In this document: one piece after another, positions 28,068-35,857 of the stretch | How positions within the stretch are numbered: position 1 is the stretch's first letter | How the letters are laid out: every line of letters starts with the position of its first letter | Source: Psychrosphaera haliotis | Lineage (GTDB): Bacteria > Pseudomonadota > Gammaproteobacteria > Enterobacterales > Alteromonadaceae | Length of the DNA: 64,000 nt | Assembly: GCF_039523615.1 (NCBI RefSeq) | Contig: NZ_BAAAFQ010000004.1 | Span: 62,001-126,000, forward strand | Reading direction: 5' to 3' | Notes under the pieces: model-generated | What the model was told of the DNA's origin: nothing | The model's input: only the letters and a program-made list of their open reading frames with translations | Databases searched by the model: none | Position numbers and translations under genes: made by a program

Positions 28068-28727
28068 TTACTTATTAAGGTAACCGGCTCTTGCCAGTAA
28101 TGACATGTCCACGCCTTTTGGGTCTTTCCCACTTGACGCATGACCGAGTAATCTTTCAACGTATCGAGCTATTATATCAATTTCAACGTTAACTGCATCA
28201 CCAACGGCTACATTTGATAGTGTAGTTTCAGCAAAGGTATGCGGTACGATTGTCAACTTACATTGACCTTCAGTAACATCATTGACGGTTAAGCTAATTC
28301 CATCAACGGTAATTGAGCCTTTTTTAACGGCGTATTTCTCTAAATGACTTGGGATACTAAGCCAAATATCTTTAGCGCGACCATTGTTATAGATTGACGC
28401 TACGTAACAAACCGCATCAACATGACCGCTTACCATGTGGCCGCCAAATCGAGTGGTAGGTAACATCGCTTTTTCAAGGTTAACTAATTGGCCTGTTTGA
28501 TAATGTTTAAATCCGGTATAGCTAATGGTTTCATTTGAAACATCGGCTTTAAAGGATTGCTCAGACTTTTCCACTACGGTTAGGCACACACCATTAGTTG
28601 CTATGCTGTCCCCGAGGTTTACGTCTGAGAAGTCAAAAGTTGGAGATTGAACTTCCACTTGGAAATCTTCACCCATTCGTTTAAGGCTTTTTATTGTTCC
28701 TATTGTTTCGATTATTCCTGTAAACAC
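28068..28727 (-). CDS. ribE: RibE, riboflavin synthase alpha chain
   Basis: Riboflavin synthase dismutates two lumazines to riboflavin. The 219-aa protein shows the tandem-barrel architecture: MFTGIIETIG at the start, a first repeat with GVCLTVVE, and a second with MVSGHVDAV and GISLTVNDV. It starts 17 nt after ribD and precedes ribB by 28 nt. Confidence 0.96.
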   Translation of the reverse strand: MFTGIIETIGTIKSLKRMGEDFQVEVQSPTFDFSDVNLGDSIATNGVCLTVVEKSEQSFKADVSNETISYTGFKHYQTGQLVNLEKAMLPTTRFGGHMVSGHVDAVCYVASIYNNGRAKDIWLSIPSHLEKYAVKKGSITVDGISLTVNDVTEGQCKLTIVPHTFAETTLSNVAVGDAVNVEIDIIARYVERLLGHASSGKDPKGVDMSLLARAGYLNK

Positions 28728-28744
28728 AGTAATTCCACTTTTAG

Positions 28745-29971
28745 TTAATGCTTGTTTATTGGCTGATAAGTGAATCTGATATCATCACCAACCATTTTAT
28801 AGTCTAGTAAATTTAATGACTTTGTCTCTTTCATACTGTCGAATGGACCAAGTGGAATACAATCAATGGCATTTTTACCCATAATAATAGGCGCCATATA
28901 AAGAATTAACTCATCTACAACTTGGCTTTGTAAAAATGACGCCGATAATTGACTACCAGCTTCAACCCACAAATTATTAATCGACAGCTGATTGCAGTGA
29001 GAAATTAAGTCACTCACACAAAAGCCTTTTTCTTTATTGTATACTGAAGAAACTATAGTGACGTTGGCAAACTCTTTAAAATCAACAGTCGCCTGTTCAA
29101 GGTGAGCCTCTGACTTTACTAATACTACCTGAGGCCTATCTTCCGGTGTAAGTTTATTATCTGATTGGTTTTTAGCCATGTTGCAATCAAATAATGCAAG
29201 GCCACTTGCAACTTCTGGTGTTATTTTGTTTTTGCCATCCAAAACAATTTTTATAGGCTGACGAATGTCAGTAACAATATTAGTAAATTCATATTGAATG
29301 TTAAGCTGTTCAGGCCTTACGTTAAGTCTTGCATTGTCTCTAATGACCGTTTTTGCTGTGGTTAAAATAGCGCAACTCAACGCTCGATATCTTTGCACAT
29401 CGGCTCTAGCTGCTGGACCTGTAATCCATTTACTTTCACCATTATGTAACGCTATTTTACCATCAACAGATGTTGCTAACTTTAAGCGTACATGAGGCTG
29501 TTGCCTTTCCATCCTCGACAAAAAGCCAGGGTTTAACGCTCTAGCATCAGTTTCTAATAAACCAATTTGCACTTCTATACCGGCTTCTTGAAGCATAGCA
29601 ACACCATTACCGGCAACAAGAGGATTAGGATCTAACATGGCAACAATAACTTTTTTAATCTTCGCTTTTTTTAAACGAAGTGCACAAGGTGGTGTTCGGC
29701 CATAGTGACTACAAGGCTCTAATGTGACGTAGGCGGTAGCACCAGCTGTTTGTTGAATACTGAGAGCCTGCAACGCGTTAACTTCTGCATGGCCTGTACC
29801 TGACTTTTGGTGCCAACCTTGGCCTAGGATTGCACCATCTTTAACAATCACACAACCTACATTGGGATTAGGCGTTGTAGTGTACTGACCCTTTTTAGCA
29901 AGCTTAATTGCCAGTGCCATCATGGTGTAATCTTGCTGAGAGAAAGAGCTAGTGGTGTTGTTTTGAGACAT
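28745..29971 (-). CDS. ribD: RibD, bifunctional pyrimidine deaminase / uracil reductase
   Basis: RibD performs the second and third steps of riboflavin synthesis. The N-terminal CMP/dCMP-type deaminase has HAEVNAL and the zinc motif PCSHYGRTPPC. The C-terminal reductase contains KLATSVDGKIAL and KWITGPAARADVQRYRA. At 408 aa it is somewhat longer than usual because of an insert between about residues 235 and 290. It lies 2 nt after nrdR. Confidence 0.95.
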   Translation of the reverse strand: MSQNNTTSSFSQQDYTMMALAIKLAKKGQYTTTPNPNVGCVIVKDGAILGQGWHQKSGTGHAEVNALQALSIQQTAGATAYVTLEPCSHYGRTPPCALRLKKAKIKKVIVAMLDPNPLVAGNGVAMLQEAGIEVQIGLLETDARALNPGFLSRMERQQPHVRLKLATSVDGKIALHNGESKWITGPAARADVQRYRALSCAILTTAKTVIRDNARLNVRPEQLNIQYEFTNIVTDIRQPIKIVLDGKNKITPEVASGLALFDCNMAKNQSDNKLTPEDRPQVVLVKSEAHLEQATVDFKEFANVTIVSSVYNKEKGFCVSDLISHCNQLSINNLWVEAGSQLSASFLQSQVVDELILYMAPIIMGKNAIDCIPLGPFDSMKETKSLNLLDYKMVGDDIRFTYQPINKH

Positions 29972-29973
29972 TT

Positions 29974-30474
29974 TTATTCGAACAACTTAGATTGACGACT
30001 TTTTAATTCATTTGCGCTATCAGCTTGCTGACCAATTTTCGCAATTTCTTCACCAAATTCTTTTATATCTTCAAATGAGCGATATACAGAAGCAAAACGA
30101 ACGTACGCCACTTTGTCCAATTGGACTAAACCATCCATAATAAGACTACCAATAAACTCAGAAGATATTTCTCGTTCACCGGTATTACGGATTTCTTTTT
30201 TTATTGAAAGAATGAGTTGATCAACCTGTTCAGTACAAACCGGTCTTTTTTCGATGGCACGCAAAATACCTGCGCTCATTTTTTCTTCATTAAAAGGTTC
30301 TCGTTTGCTATCTCTTTTCACCACTTTAGGCATGACCAATTCTGCCCCTTCAAACGTAGTGAATCGTTCATTACATTCATTACAGGCGCGTCTTCGGCGA
30401 ACTTGAGAGCCACCACCAACAAGACGAGAGTCTATGACTTTAGTTTCCGTAGCAGAGCAAAAAGGACAATGCAT
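29974..30474 (-). CDS. nrdR: NrdR, ribonucleotide reductase repressor
   Basis: NrdR represses nrd genes in response to ATP/dATP. The zinc ribbon cysteines are C3, C6, C31 and C34, and the ATP-cone domain follows (VVKRDSKREPFNEEKM...). The product is 166 aa. It heads the rib operon, directly before ribD, an arrangement common in gammaproteobacteria. Confidence 0.97.
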   Translation of the reverse strand: MHCPFCSATETKVIDSRLVGGGSQVRRRRACNECNERFTTFEGAELVMPKVVKRDSKREPFNEEKMSAGILRAIEKRPVCTEQVDQLILSIKKEIRNTGEREISSEFIGSLIMDGLVQLDKVAYVRFASVYRSFEDIKEFGEEIAKIGQQADSANELKSRQSKLFE

Positions 30475-30493
30475 GTGAGTTTTCCTAGAAAAA

Positions 30494-30520
30494 ATAAAAA
30501 AGCCGTGTTTCCACGGCTTT
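30494..30520 (-). terminator. Rho-independent terminator after glyA
   Basis: The minus strand reads AAAGCCGTGG, a short loop, CACGGCTTT and a T-rich tail, between glyA and nrdR. Confidence 0.85.
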
Positions 30521-30554
30521 AAATATTAACACAGCTTTCACTGTAAAAAATAGA

Positions 30555-31811
30555 CTAGGCGTAAACTGGGAATCTCGCGCACAACGCAACGACTTTTTCT
30601 TTCACAGCAGCCAAGCTTTCTTCGCTATCGATATTGTCTAATACATCACAAACTAAGTTTGATAACTCAACCATCTCAGCTTCTTTCATACCGCGACGTG
30701 TTACAGCCGGAGTACCTAAACGCAGACCAGATGTAACAAATGGAGAACGCGGGTCATTTGGAACTGAGTTTTTATTCACTGTGATAAAGGCTTTGCTTAA
30801 TGCAGCATCTGCGTCTTTACCAGTAATATCTTTATTGATTAAATCAACTAAGAACAAATGGTTTTGAGTGCCACCTGAAACAATGTCATAACCACGTTCT
30901 TGCATTACAGCACACATTTTTTGTGCGTTTAGTAATACTTGAGCTTGGTACTCTTTAAATTCTGGTTGTAGCGCTTCTTTAAACGCAACGGCTTTAGCGG
31001 CAATTACGTGACAAAGTGGACCACCTTGACCGCCAGGGAAAACAGCACTGTTTAACTTTTTATAAAGTGCTTCATCATCTGCACCAGAAATAATTAAACC
31101 ACCACGAGGGCCCGCAAGTGTTTTATGAGTTGTTGTTGAAACAACATGAGCATGAGGAACTGGGTTTGGATATACACCTGCAGCTACTAAGCCTGCAACG
31201 TGAGCCATATCAACAAACAAGTACGCGCCTACTTTATCAGCGATTTCACGGAATTTAGCCCAATCAACAATACCTGAATATGCAGAAAAACCTGCAATAA
31301 TCATTTTTGGCTTGTGCTCAGCTGCTAGTTCTTCCACTTGTTTATAGTCAATTTCACCAGTCGCATCATCAAGACCGTAAGGTATTGCGTTATATACTTT
31401 ACCTGAGAAGTTTACGTGTGAACCGTGTGTTAAATGTCCACCGTGGGCCAAGCTCATTCCTAAATACGTGTCGCCAGGATTAAGTAAGGCTTGAAAAACG
31501 GCAGAGTTTGCTTGCGAACCTGAGTGTGGTTGAACGTTTGCATAAGTAGAACCGAACAATTCGTTAGCTCTATCAATGGCTAGTTGTTCAGTAACATCAA
31601 CATGCTCACAACCGCCATAATAACGTTTGCCAGGGTAACCCTCGGCATATTTGTTTGTTAACTGTGAACCTTGTGCTTGCATTACACGAGGACTGGTATA
31701 GTTTTCAGAAGCGATTAACTCAATGTGGTGTTCTTGACGTTGAGTTTCTTGTTGCATTGATGCCCATAGTTCTGGGTCGAAATCTGCGATATTCATATCA
31801 CGAGTTAACAT
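30555..31811 (-). CDS. glyA: GlyA, serine hydroxymethyltransferase
   Basis: GlyA converts serine and tetrahydrofolate to glycine and methylene-tetrahydrofolate with PLP. The PLP lysine lies in VSTTTHKTLAGPRGG, and YAEGYPGKRYYGGCE and GLDLRLGT-like segments are present. I start at MLTRDMNIADF (31811), which has a GAGGTG RBS; this gives 418 aa, the family norm. Monocistronic. Confidence 0.97.
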   Translation of the reverse strand: MLTRDMNIADFDPELWASMQQETQRQEHHIELIASENYTSPRVMQAQGSQLTNKYAEGYPGKRYYGGCEHVDVTEQLAIDRANELFGSTYANVQPHSGSQANSAVFQALLNPGDTYLGMSLAHGGHLTHGSHVNFSGKVYNAIPYGLDDATGEIDYKQVEELAAEHKPKMIIAGFSAYSGIVDWAKFREIADKVGAYLFVDMAHVAGLVAAGVYPNPVPHAHVVSTTTHKTLAGPRGGLIISGADDEALYKKLNSAVFPGGQGGPLCHVIAAKAVAFKEALQPEFKEYQAQVLLNAQKMCAVMQERGYDIVSGGTQNHLFLVDLINKDITGKDADAALSKAFITVNKNSVPNDPRSPFVTSGLRLGTPAVTRRGMKEAEMVELSNLVCDVLDNIDSEESLAAVKEKVVALCARFPVYA

Positions 31812-31957
31812 TATTGCACCTCGGTATTGGTTATATAACAAACAAATGAGGCGCTTATAATACGCACTTCTTAGCTAAATGCCTATATCTTAACAATGAG
31901 AAATTCTAACTAATTTGCATTACTTTTATGAACTCGATTATTTGGCCTCATTAAAAA

Positions 31958-33064
31958 TTAAGTTAATAAGGTCTTCATTTCATTTACTAATGTTTGCAAA
32001 CGTTCTTGTAATGTCATCAATACGTTATTGTTTTCGTCATGTGAGAGCAGTGTTTGCTCCATTAACTTTGTAAAGTATTCTTCCTGATCTATGGTTAAAT
32101 CAAGCTTATGAAAACTAAGCCCTATTTGCATGATGATGTCGTCCATCAAGTTTTGTTTATCTTTACGAACTTGTTCAACATCCTTATTAATTTGGCTAAT
32201 TACTAGCGACAACTCCTTGTTTAAAGACCTTAACTCTTGTTCTCGCAAGAACCCAATAAACCGAGCTTCAACAGCTTCAATGACAACCGTGATGATATCG
32301 ATAAAGATGCCATAAGCTTCTTCATCTTCTTTGGGTGGGTCTAATACTAAAATTGAACAGTGCTGATCAGACACCATTAACCTTGTGCCTAAGTTTTTTA
32401 TCCGCTGTTTATTATGAGTAAGTTCAAACACTTCTTTTACTATTGGCGAACAAACCGAAGAAGCTTGGTCAAAGCAGGTGGAGTGCTTATTGTCCTTGAG
32501 GTAAAGTGCTGCGTGTAATCCTTGTGATGCTAAAAAGTTAAAAACCGTTTGTGCAATTTCACTTTCAGAGTTGGCATGATTTAGTTGTTTCACCATCTGC
32601 AACGAAGAGCCATAACTCGAAGCTTGAGACATGGTTGTAGTAACTAAGCTTGTTAACTCTTGGCTTTGTGATTGAAGATTATCAATCATGACATCATATT
32701 TTAGTAAGGCTTCAACTTTTGTCATGACTTGTACAGGAGAAAACGGTTTGCCGATAAAATCATCAGCGCCATTTTCAAAACATCGAATTATGTTTTCTTG
32801 ATCTTGGTCGCCAGAAATAAAAATGATCAACGGAGGCTTGCCTTCCGAGTCATTCTTTAACGTTTTACATACTTCTCTGCCGTCGATGTCACCAAGATTC
32901 ACATCTAACAAAACCAAATCAAAATGATGCTCTTGACACTTACTTAAGGTTTCTTTTCCAGAAAAAGAAGAGTGAACATCAAATTTTTTCAATAACGTGT
33001 TAACTAGAAGAAGGTTTATCCCCTGATCATCGTCTGCCACCAAAACCTTTTTCTTCTCTGCCAT
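31958..33064 (-). CDS. Response regulator with REC, GAF-like middle and coiled-coil C-terminus
   Basis: The receiver domain occupies residues 1-120 with phosphoacceptor Asp54 (LVLLDVNLGD), acidic pair D11/D12 and Lys106 in GKPF. Residues about 140-275 are mixed alpha/beta, GAF-like in pattern. Residues about 275-368 are helical and heptad-rich (LREQELRSLNKELSLVISQINKDVEQVRKD), suggesting dimerisation. There is no DNA-binding or recognisable enzymatic output. No histidine kinase gene is adjacent. Its upstream region is shared with the original ettA promoter region. Confidence 0.8.
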   Translation of the reverse strand: MAEKKKVLVADDDQGINLLLVNTLLKKFDVHSSFSGKETLSKCQEHHFDLVLLDVNLGDIDGREVCKTLKNDSEGKPPLIIFISGDQDQENIIRCFENGADDFIGKPFSPVQVMTKVEALLKYDVMIDNLQSQSQELTSLVTTTMSQASSYGSSLQMVKQLNHANSESEIAQTVFNFLASQGLHAALYLKDNKHSTCFDQASSVCSPIVKEVFELTHNKQRIKNLGTRLMVSDQHCSILVLDPPKEDEEAYGIFIDIITVVIEAVEARFIGFLREQELRSLNKELSLVISQINKDVEQVRKDKQNLMDDIIMQIGLSFHKLDLTIDQEEYFTKLMEQTLLSHDENNNVLMTLQERLQTLVNEMKTLLT

Positions 33065-33285
33065 TTCTATAAAGCCTCACCATGTTGGACCAGATACAAA
33101 AAGGTTAAGTCATAATTCCACATTGCGCAAAAAACAACCTTGTATTTTATTCATTTAGGTACAAATTGGCCTTATTTAAGCCTCAAATTTCTTGTTCGCC
33201 TTTGAGGGCAAAAACTAATTTGCTAAAAGCAGGCTGCATGCCCTAAAATATTCGTCTAAATAGTTCATAAAAAGAAAATTTCCCG

Positions 33286-33378
33286 ATGGCATTACCTGAC
33301 AAGTTTATTTTTTCAATGAACCGCGTAAGTAAAGTGGTTCCACCTAAACGTACAAATTTAGCCTTAGGTTACTACTAA
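33286..33378 (+). pseudogene. Displaced native 5' end of ettA (left junction of the element)
   Basis: Thirty codons begin MALPDKFIFSMNRVSKVVPPKRT and then run into element sequence (NLALGYY, stop). Reading across the shared core with the sequence after 49913 would restore ...VVPPKRTILKDISLSF, close to canonical EttA. This is therefore the host's original ettA start, cut off by integration but still behind its own upstream region (33065-33285). It may still be transcribed and give a 30-residue peptide. Confidence 0.9.
33344..33355. mobile_element. attL core of the ettA-integrated element
   Basis: The 12 bases ctaaacgtacaa recur at 49902-49913. They are the only identical stretch where the displaced host ettA start and the element-supplied ettA start change partners, so they are the likely crossover core. 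Confidence 0.85.
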
Positions 33379-33622
33379 TTTTAATATAAAAGTGCGATTA
33401 GGTAAATGGCCTCACAAGGCTCTAAAATAAAGAAACTACAAATTTTATTCACTAACCCCATTGATTAAAATCGTACTCTTAACGCATCGAGATTGTTAAA
33501 ACTCAAAAAATAAAAAGGGGGGATTTACTCAGCTGATTATGTTTGGTTTCCACTGTCTCCGACTAGAAAATAGACCTTACTTTTTCTTGATAGACTAAGA
33601 AAATTTAATTTCTTTACGTTTT

Positions 33623-34564
33623 TTAACTAATAATCGGCTTAACGTTATTTAGAATTTCTAGTAGTTGTTTCCCTTCTTTTGGGTGCATTCTTCTGAGGTT
33701 ATTGACCTTTCCCAATGCACTGTTATACATACTTCTATATTCAGCAGTATTTTTATAACTTTGATCCGCTTGTGAGCATCTATAAACAATGGCTCTTATG
33801 ATTTTACGCTTCTTTTTGGGTAATGTGGGTAAGTTCGAATTAACATTAATTCGATGAACATCTTGCTTCTTGCTACTCGGCATGATGCAATGTTTCTTTC
33901 TATTTGGCTTAACACCAATAGAAGATAACATCCCATAAATTTTAGAAATTATCCTCGGTATTTCTTTTTTATTTAGGAAACCTGAACTGGAAACAGTAAT
34001 ATCGTCAACATACCGAGTATAGGTTAAACCTTTACTTTTTAGTTCGTTAACTAAACGTGCTTCCCTTTTCCACAAGATTAAATTACAAATGAAGCTACTT
34101 GGTTTGGCACCTTGAACTAGACCTCCTTCAAAACACACTAATTCAGTTAAAAGTTTTGCTACGTCGTGTGACATGCCAAAAACACCAATCCACATTTGAT
34201 AAACTATAGGGGCTTTAACTGATGGAAAAAAGTTGGTAACGTCTTCACTAATAACTATTTTTTTACCTGTGTGTTCAGCACAGTTTGACAAATAATCTCG
34301 TCCTTTTATGCTCCCTTTGAGAAAGTCCGGATATTCTACCTTTCTTAACAATACTGCACATATTCTTTCATGAACAGATTTGAGTTCAGGCCGAACATCA
34401 TACGTATATCGAATGCTATTATCAGGCTTAACTTTTTTATGTGTTAGAAAGTAAAAAGAACTAGAATTAGTACGCAAATTGTTGGCTTGTTGTTCAGTAA
34501 TACCTAACGCTTTATACAGCGAAGACAAGTTACATATTGATTCATGCGGGTAGTTCGGTATCAC
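33623..34564 (-). CDS. Retron-type reverse transcriptase
   Basis: The 313-aa protein carries reverse-transcriptase motifs in order: GSIKGRDYLSN, the retron-type NAxxH-like NCAEH (94-98), motif A SEDVTNFFPSV with catalytic Asp108, motif B QGAKPSS (151-157), and the active site RYVDDIT with Asp187/Asp188. The retron VTG motif after the palm is degenerate (about residues 236-243). There is no maturase or endonuclease domain, which argues against a group II intron. Retron RTs make a branched RNA-DNA (msDNA) from a nearby ncRNA and act in phage defence. It overlaps the upstream HTH gene by 23 nt. Confidence 0.88.
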   Translation of the reverse strand: MIPNYPHESICNLSSLYKALGITEQQANNLRTNSSSFYFLTHKKVKPDNSIRYTYDVRPELKSVHERICAVLLRKVEYPDFLKGSIKGRDYLSNCAEHTGKKIVISEDVTNFFPSVKAPIVYQMWIGVFGMSHDVAKLLTELVCFEGGLVQGAKPSSFICNLILWKREARLVNELKSKGLTYTRYVDDITVSSSGFLNKKEIPRIISKIYGMLSSIGVKPNRKKHCIMPSSKKQDVHRINVNSNLPTLPKKKRKIIRAIVYRCSQADQSYKNTAEYRSMYNSALGKVNNLRRMHPKEGKQLLEILNNVKPIIS

Positions 34565-34847
34565 TTATGTCTTCTTCTATTAGCTTCAATGCAGTATGAG
34601 ATAACATTTTTGTTAACTCTTTACTTACTCCGTCCAATTCATTTATGTCGGACGCTAAGAAAACAAATATGCTTACAGGAATATCTAATGCCTTACAAAT
34701 ATCAGAAACTGTTGTAAAATTAGGATCTCTCTTACCTTGCTCTAATAAAGACAAGTAAGATATTGAAAGATTGGTCCTTTTTGCTAAAGCTGTTTTAGTA
34801 AGACCTTTTTGGGTTCGACACAATTTTAGTGCTTTGCCTATATTCAT
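34542..34847 (-). CDS. XRE-family HTH protein, retron partner
   Basis: The 101-aa protein has an N-terminal XRE/Cro-C1 helix-turn-helix (residues about 3-60: IGKALKLCRTQKGLTKTALA, SISYLSLLEQGKRDP) and a helical C-terminal tail. It overlaps the RT start by 23 nt on the same strand, so the two are co-translated. HTH proteins are known partners of one class of retrons, so it may be the regulated or effector subunit. Alternatively it is the autoregulator of the operon; a 6-bp inverted repeat at 34875-34890 lies just upstream. Confidence 0.82.
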   Translation of the reverse strand: MNIGKALKLCRTQKGLTKTALAKRTNLSISYLSLLEQGKRDPNFTTVSDICKALDIPVSIFVFLASDINELDGVSKELTKMLSHTALKLIEEDISDTELPA

Positions 34848-34874
34848 AATATTAAAACCTTAAAAGTCGTGACC

Positions 34875-34890
34875 TGCTGTAAACACAGCA
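34875..34890. promoter_or_regulatory. Candidate operator or hairpin before the HTH gene
   Basis: TGCTGT-aaac-ACAGCA is a perfect 6-bp inverted repeat directly after the stop of the 76-aa gene and 28 nt before the HTH start. It could be an operator bound by the HTH protein or a small mRNA hairpin. Confidence 0.4.
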
Positions 34891-34893
34891 AAA

Positions 34894-35124
34894 TCACAGC
34901 TCAGATAAACTATTAATTAACTTTAAAATAAATGGTAAACATTCAAGCACCTTACCCAACGAATCTAACAATTGAGAGTGCGATAGTGTTTCACCACTTT
35001 CTTCTAGTTCACTTATAGCTTTATCAAGCTGCCTGCGTTTACTGCTGTCTATGTCATCATGCAACTCTTCTCTGATTTTTTTCAAAATCTCGATCGAGTT
35101 ATCTAAAAGAATATTATTTTTCAT
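34894..35124 (-). CDS. Small unknown protein (76 aa) at the head of the RT operon
   Basis: The start at 35124 has a good RBS (AGAAGG, 7 nt spacing). The product begins MKNNILLDNSIEILKKIREE, is mostly charged helix, and ends in a hydrophobic helix (LPFILKLINSLSEL). It precedes the HTH and RT genes on the same strand. I recognise no family. The hydrophobic tail could bind a membrane or a partner. It could be a third component of the retron-like system. Confidence 0.65.
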   Translation of the reverse strand: MKNNILLDNSIEILKKIREELHDDIDSSKRRQLDKAISELEESGETLSHSQLLDSLGKVLECLPFILKLINSLSEL

Positions 35125-35139
35125 AACTAAAACCTTCTG

Positions 35140-35500
35140 TCTAATCAGTGCGAAATTGCACCAGCCGACAAAGCAAAATTGAACTGAATAGAAATGAGCA
35201 TAGACAACACAGGTCACTCGTTTAGGCACCTTAAGGTGCCGTTCCAGCCGAAATTAATTTTTTACTCCCTGCTACATGACGCTTGTTAGATGCCATACGA
35301 CGTTGGGGGTGTCAAATCAACTCTCTCTGGTTAGAAGATTGTTATTATCTAACAATCGACTCACAAGTGAGTCACTTACAAGTTCAATCAAAGGTTCTTC
35401 TTTTAAAGTGCATCAGGACGAAACATCCTGTACAAAACCTAGAATAGCATCACCTTTTACAATAGCAACCTTTTTTTGACTATCAGTCAAAAAACAAATC
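35140..35500 (-). ncRNA. Candidate msr-msd ncRNA region of the retron-like module
   Basis: This stretch upstream of the RT operon has no convincing gene but contains five inverted repeats: GGCACCTT palindrome (35225-35240), GATTGTTA/TAACAATC (35337-35357), GACTCAC/GTGAGTC (35358-35373), CAGGA/TCCTG (35414-35430) and TTGACT/AGTCAA (35476-35490). Retron ncRNAs are hairpin-rich and lie upstream of the RT on the same strand. I could not identify the a1/a2 pair or the branching guanosine, so exact ends are unknown. Confidence 0.42.
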
Positions 35501-35502
35501 AC
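35317..35502 (-). pseudogene. Possible small gene interrupted by one in-frame TGA
   Basis: From a GTG at 35502 a frame runs 29 codons (includes DSQKKVAIVKGDAILGFVQD), meets TGA at 35413-35415, then continues 31 more codons in the same frame (LKEEPLIELVSDSLVSRLL) to TGA at 35317. The residues look protein-like, but there is no RBS, and two of the strongest hairpins lie inside. It may be a decayed gene or simply an open stretch within a structured RNA. Confidence 0.25.
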
Positions 35503-35857
35503 ACTGTTAATTTTAACTAGGCGCAGCAATAAAGTTTAAATCTTCTGTTTAATAGCCAATTAGCATAAGTTAACTTCGACCCTCATTTGGCAAAATTAAA
35601 TTATGTCAGGTACACATCAATCGTTATTCACCTAATTGGTATTCCAAATACTCTTTTATGTCTATTCCTGGGCTTGGTTGTGGGTTACCTTTATCTTAGG
35701 GTTAACTCTGGCGAATGACTCAGAAGAGCGTGGAGCGGCCAATCGTTAAAACACACTCATAGACAAAAGAAGTTCAGAGTAGGATAATCTGATAAATAAT
35801 ATACACTTAGTAACAGCATTGAGATGCGTATTCTACGAAATTGGCAGGGAACGGATA

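Noticed and set aside
28040..30474. FMN riboswitch in the riboflavin operon
   Set aside because: The intergenic gaps are too short (2-90 nt) and show none of the conserved RFN elements.
30217..30522. Plus-strand frames opposite nrdR, glyA and other core genes
   Set aside because: They are antisense shadows of confidently identified genes.
33623..34564. Group II intron reading of the reverse transcriptase
   Set aside because: No maturase/X or HNH domain and no intron catalytic RNA (domain V) beside it; the NCAEH motif and HTH partner fit a retron better.
35413..35415. TGA as a selenocysteine codon
   Set aside because: The hairpin overlaps and precedes the TGA rather than following it as a bacterial SECIS would, and nothing else suggests a selenoprotein.
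35276..35479. Plus-strand 67-codon frame in the hairpin region
   Set aside because: No RBS, low protein-likeness, and it runs opposite the better frame and the inverted repeats.
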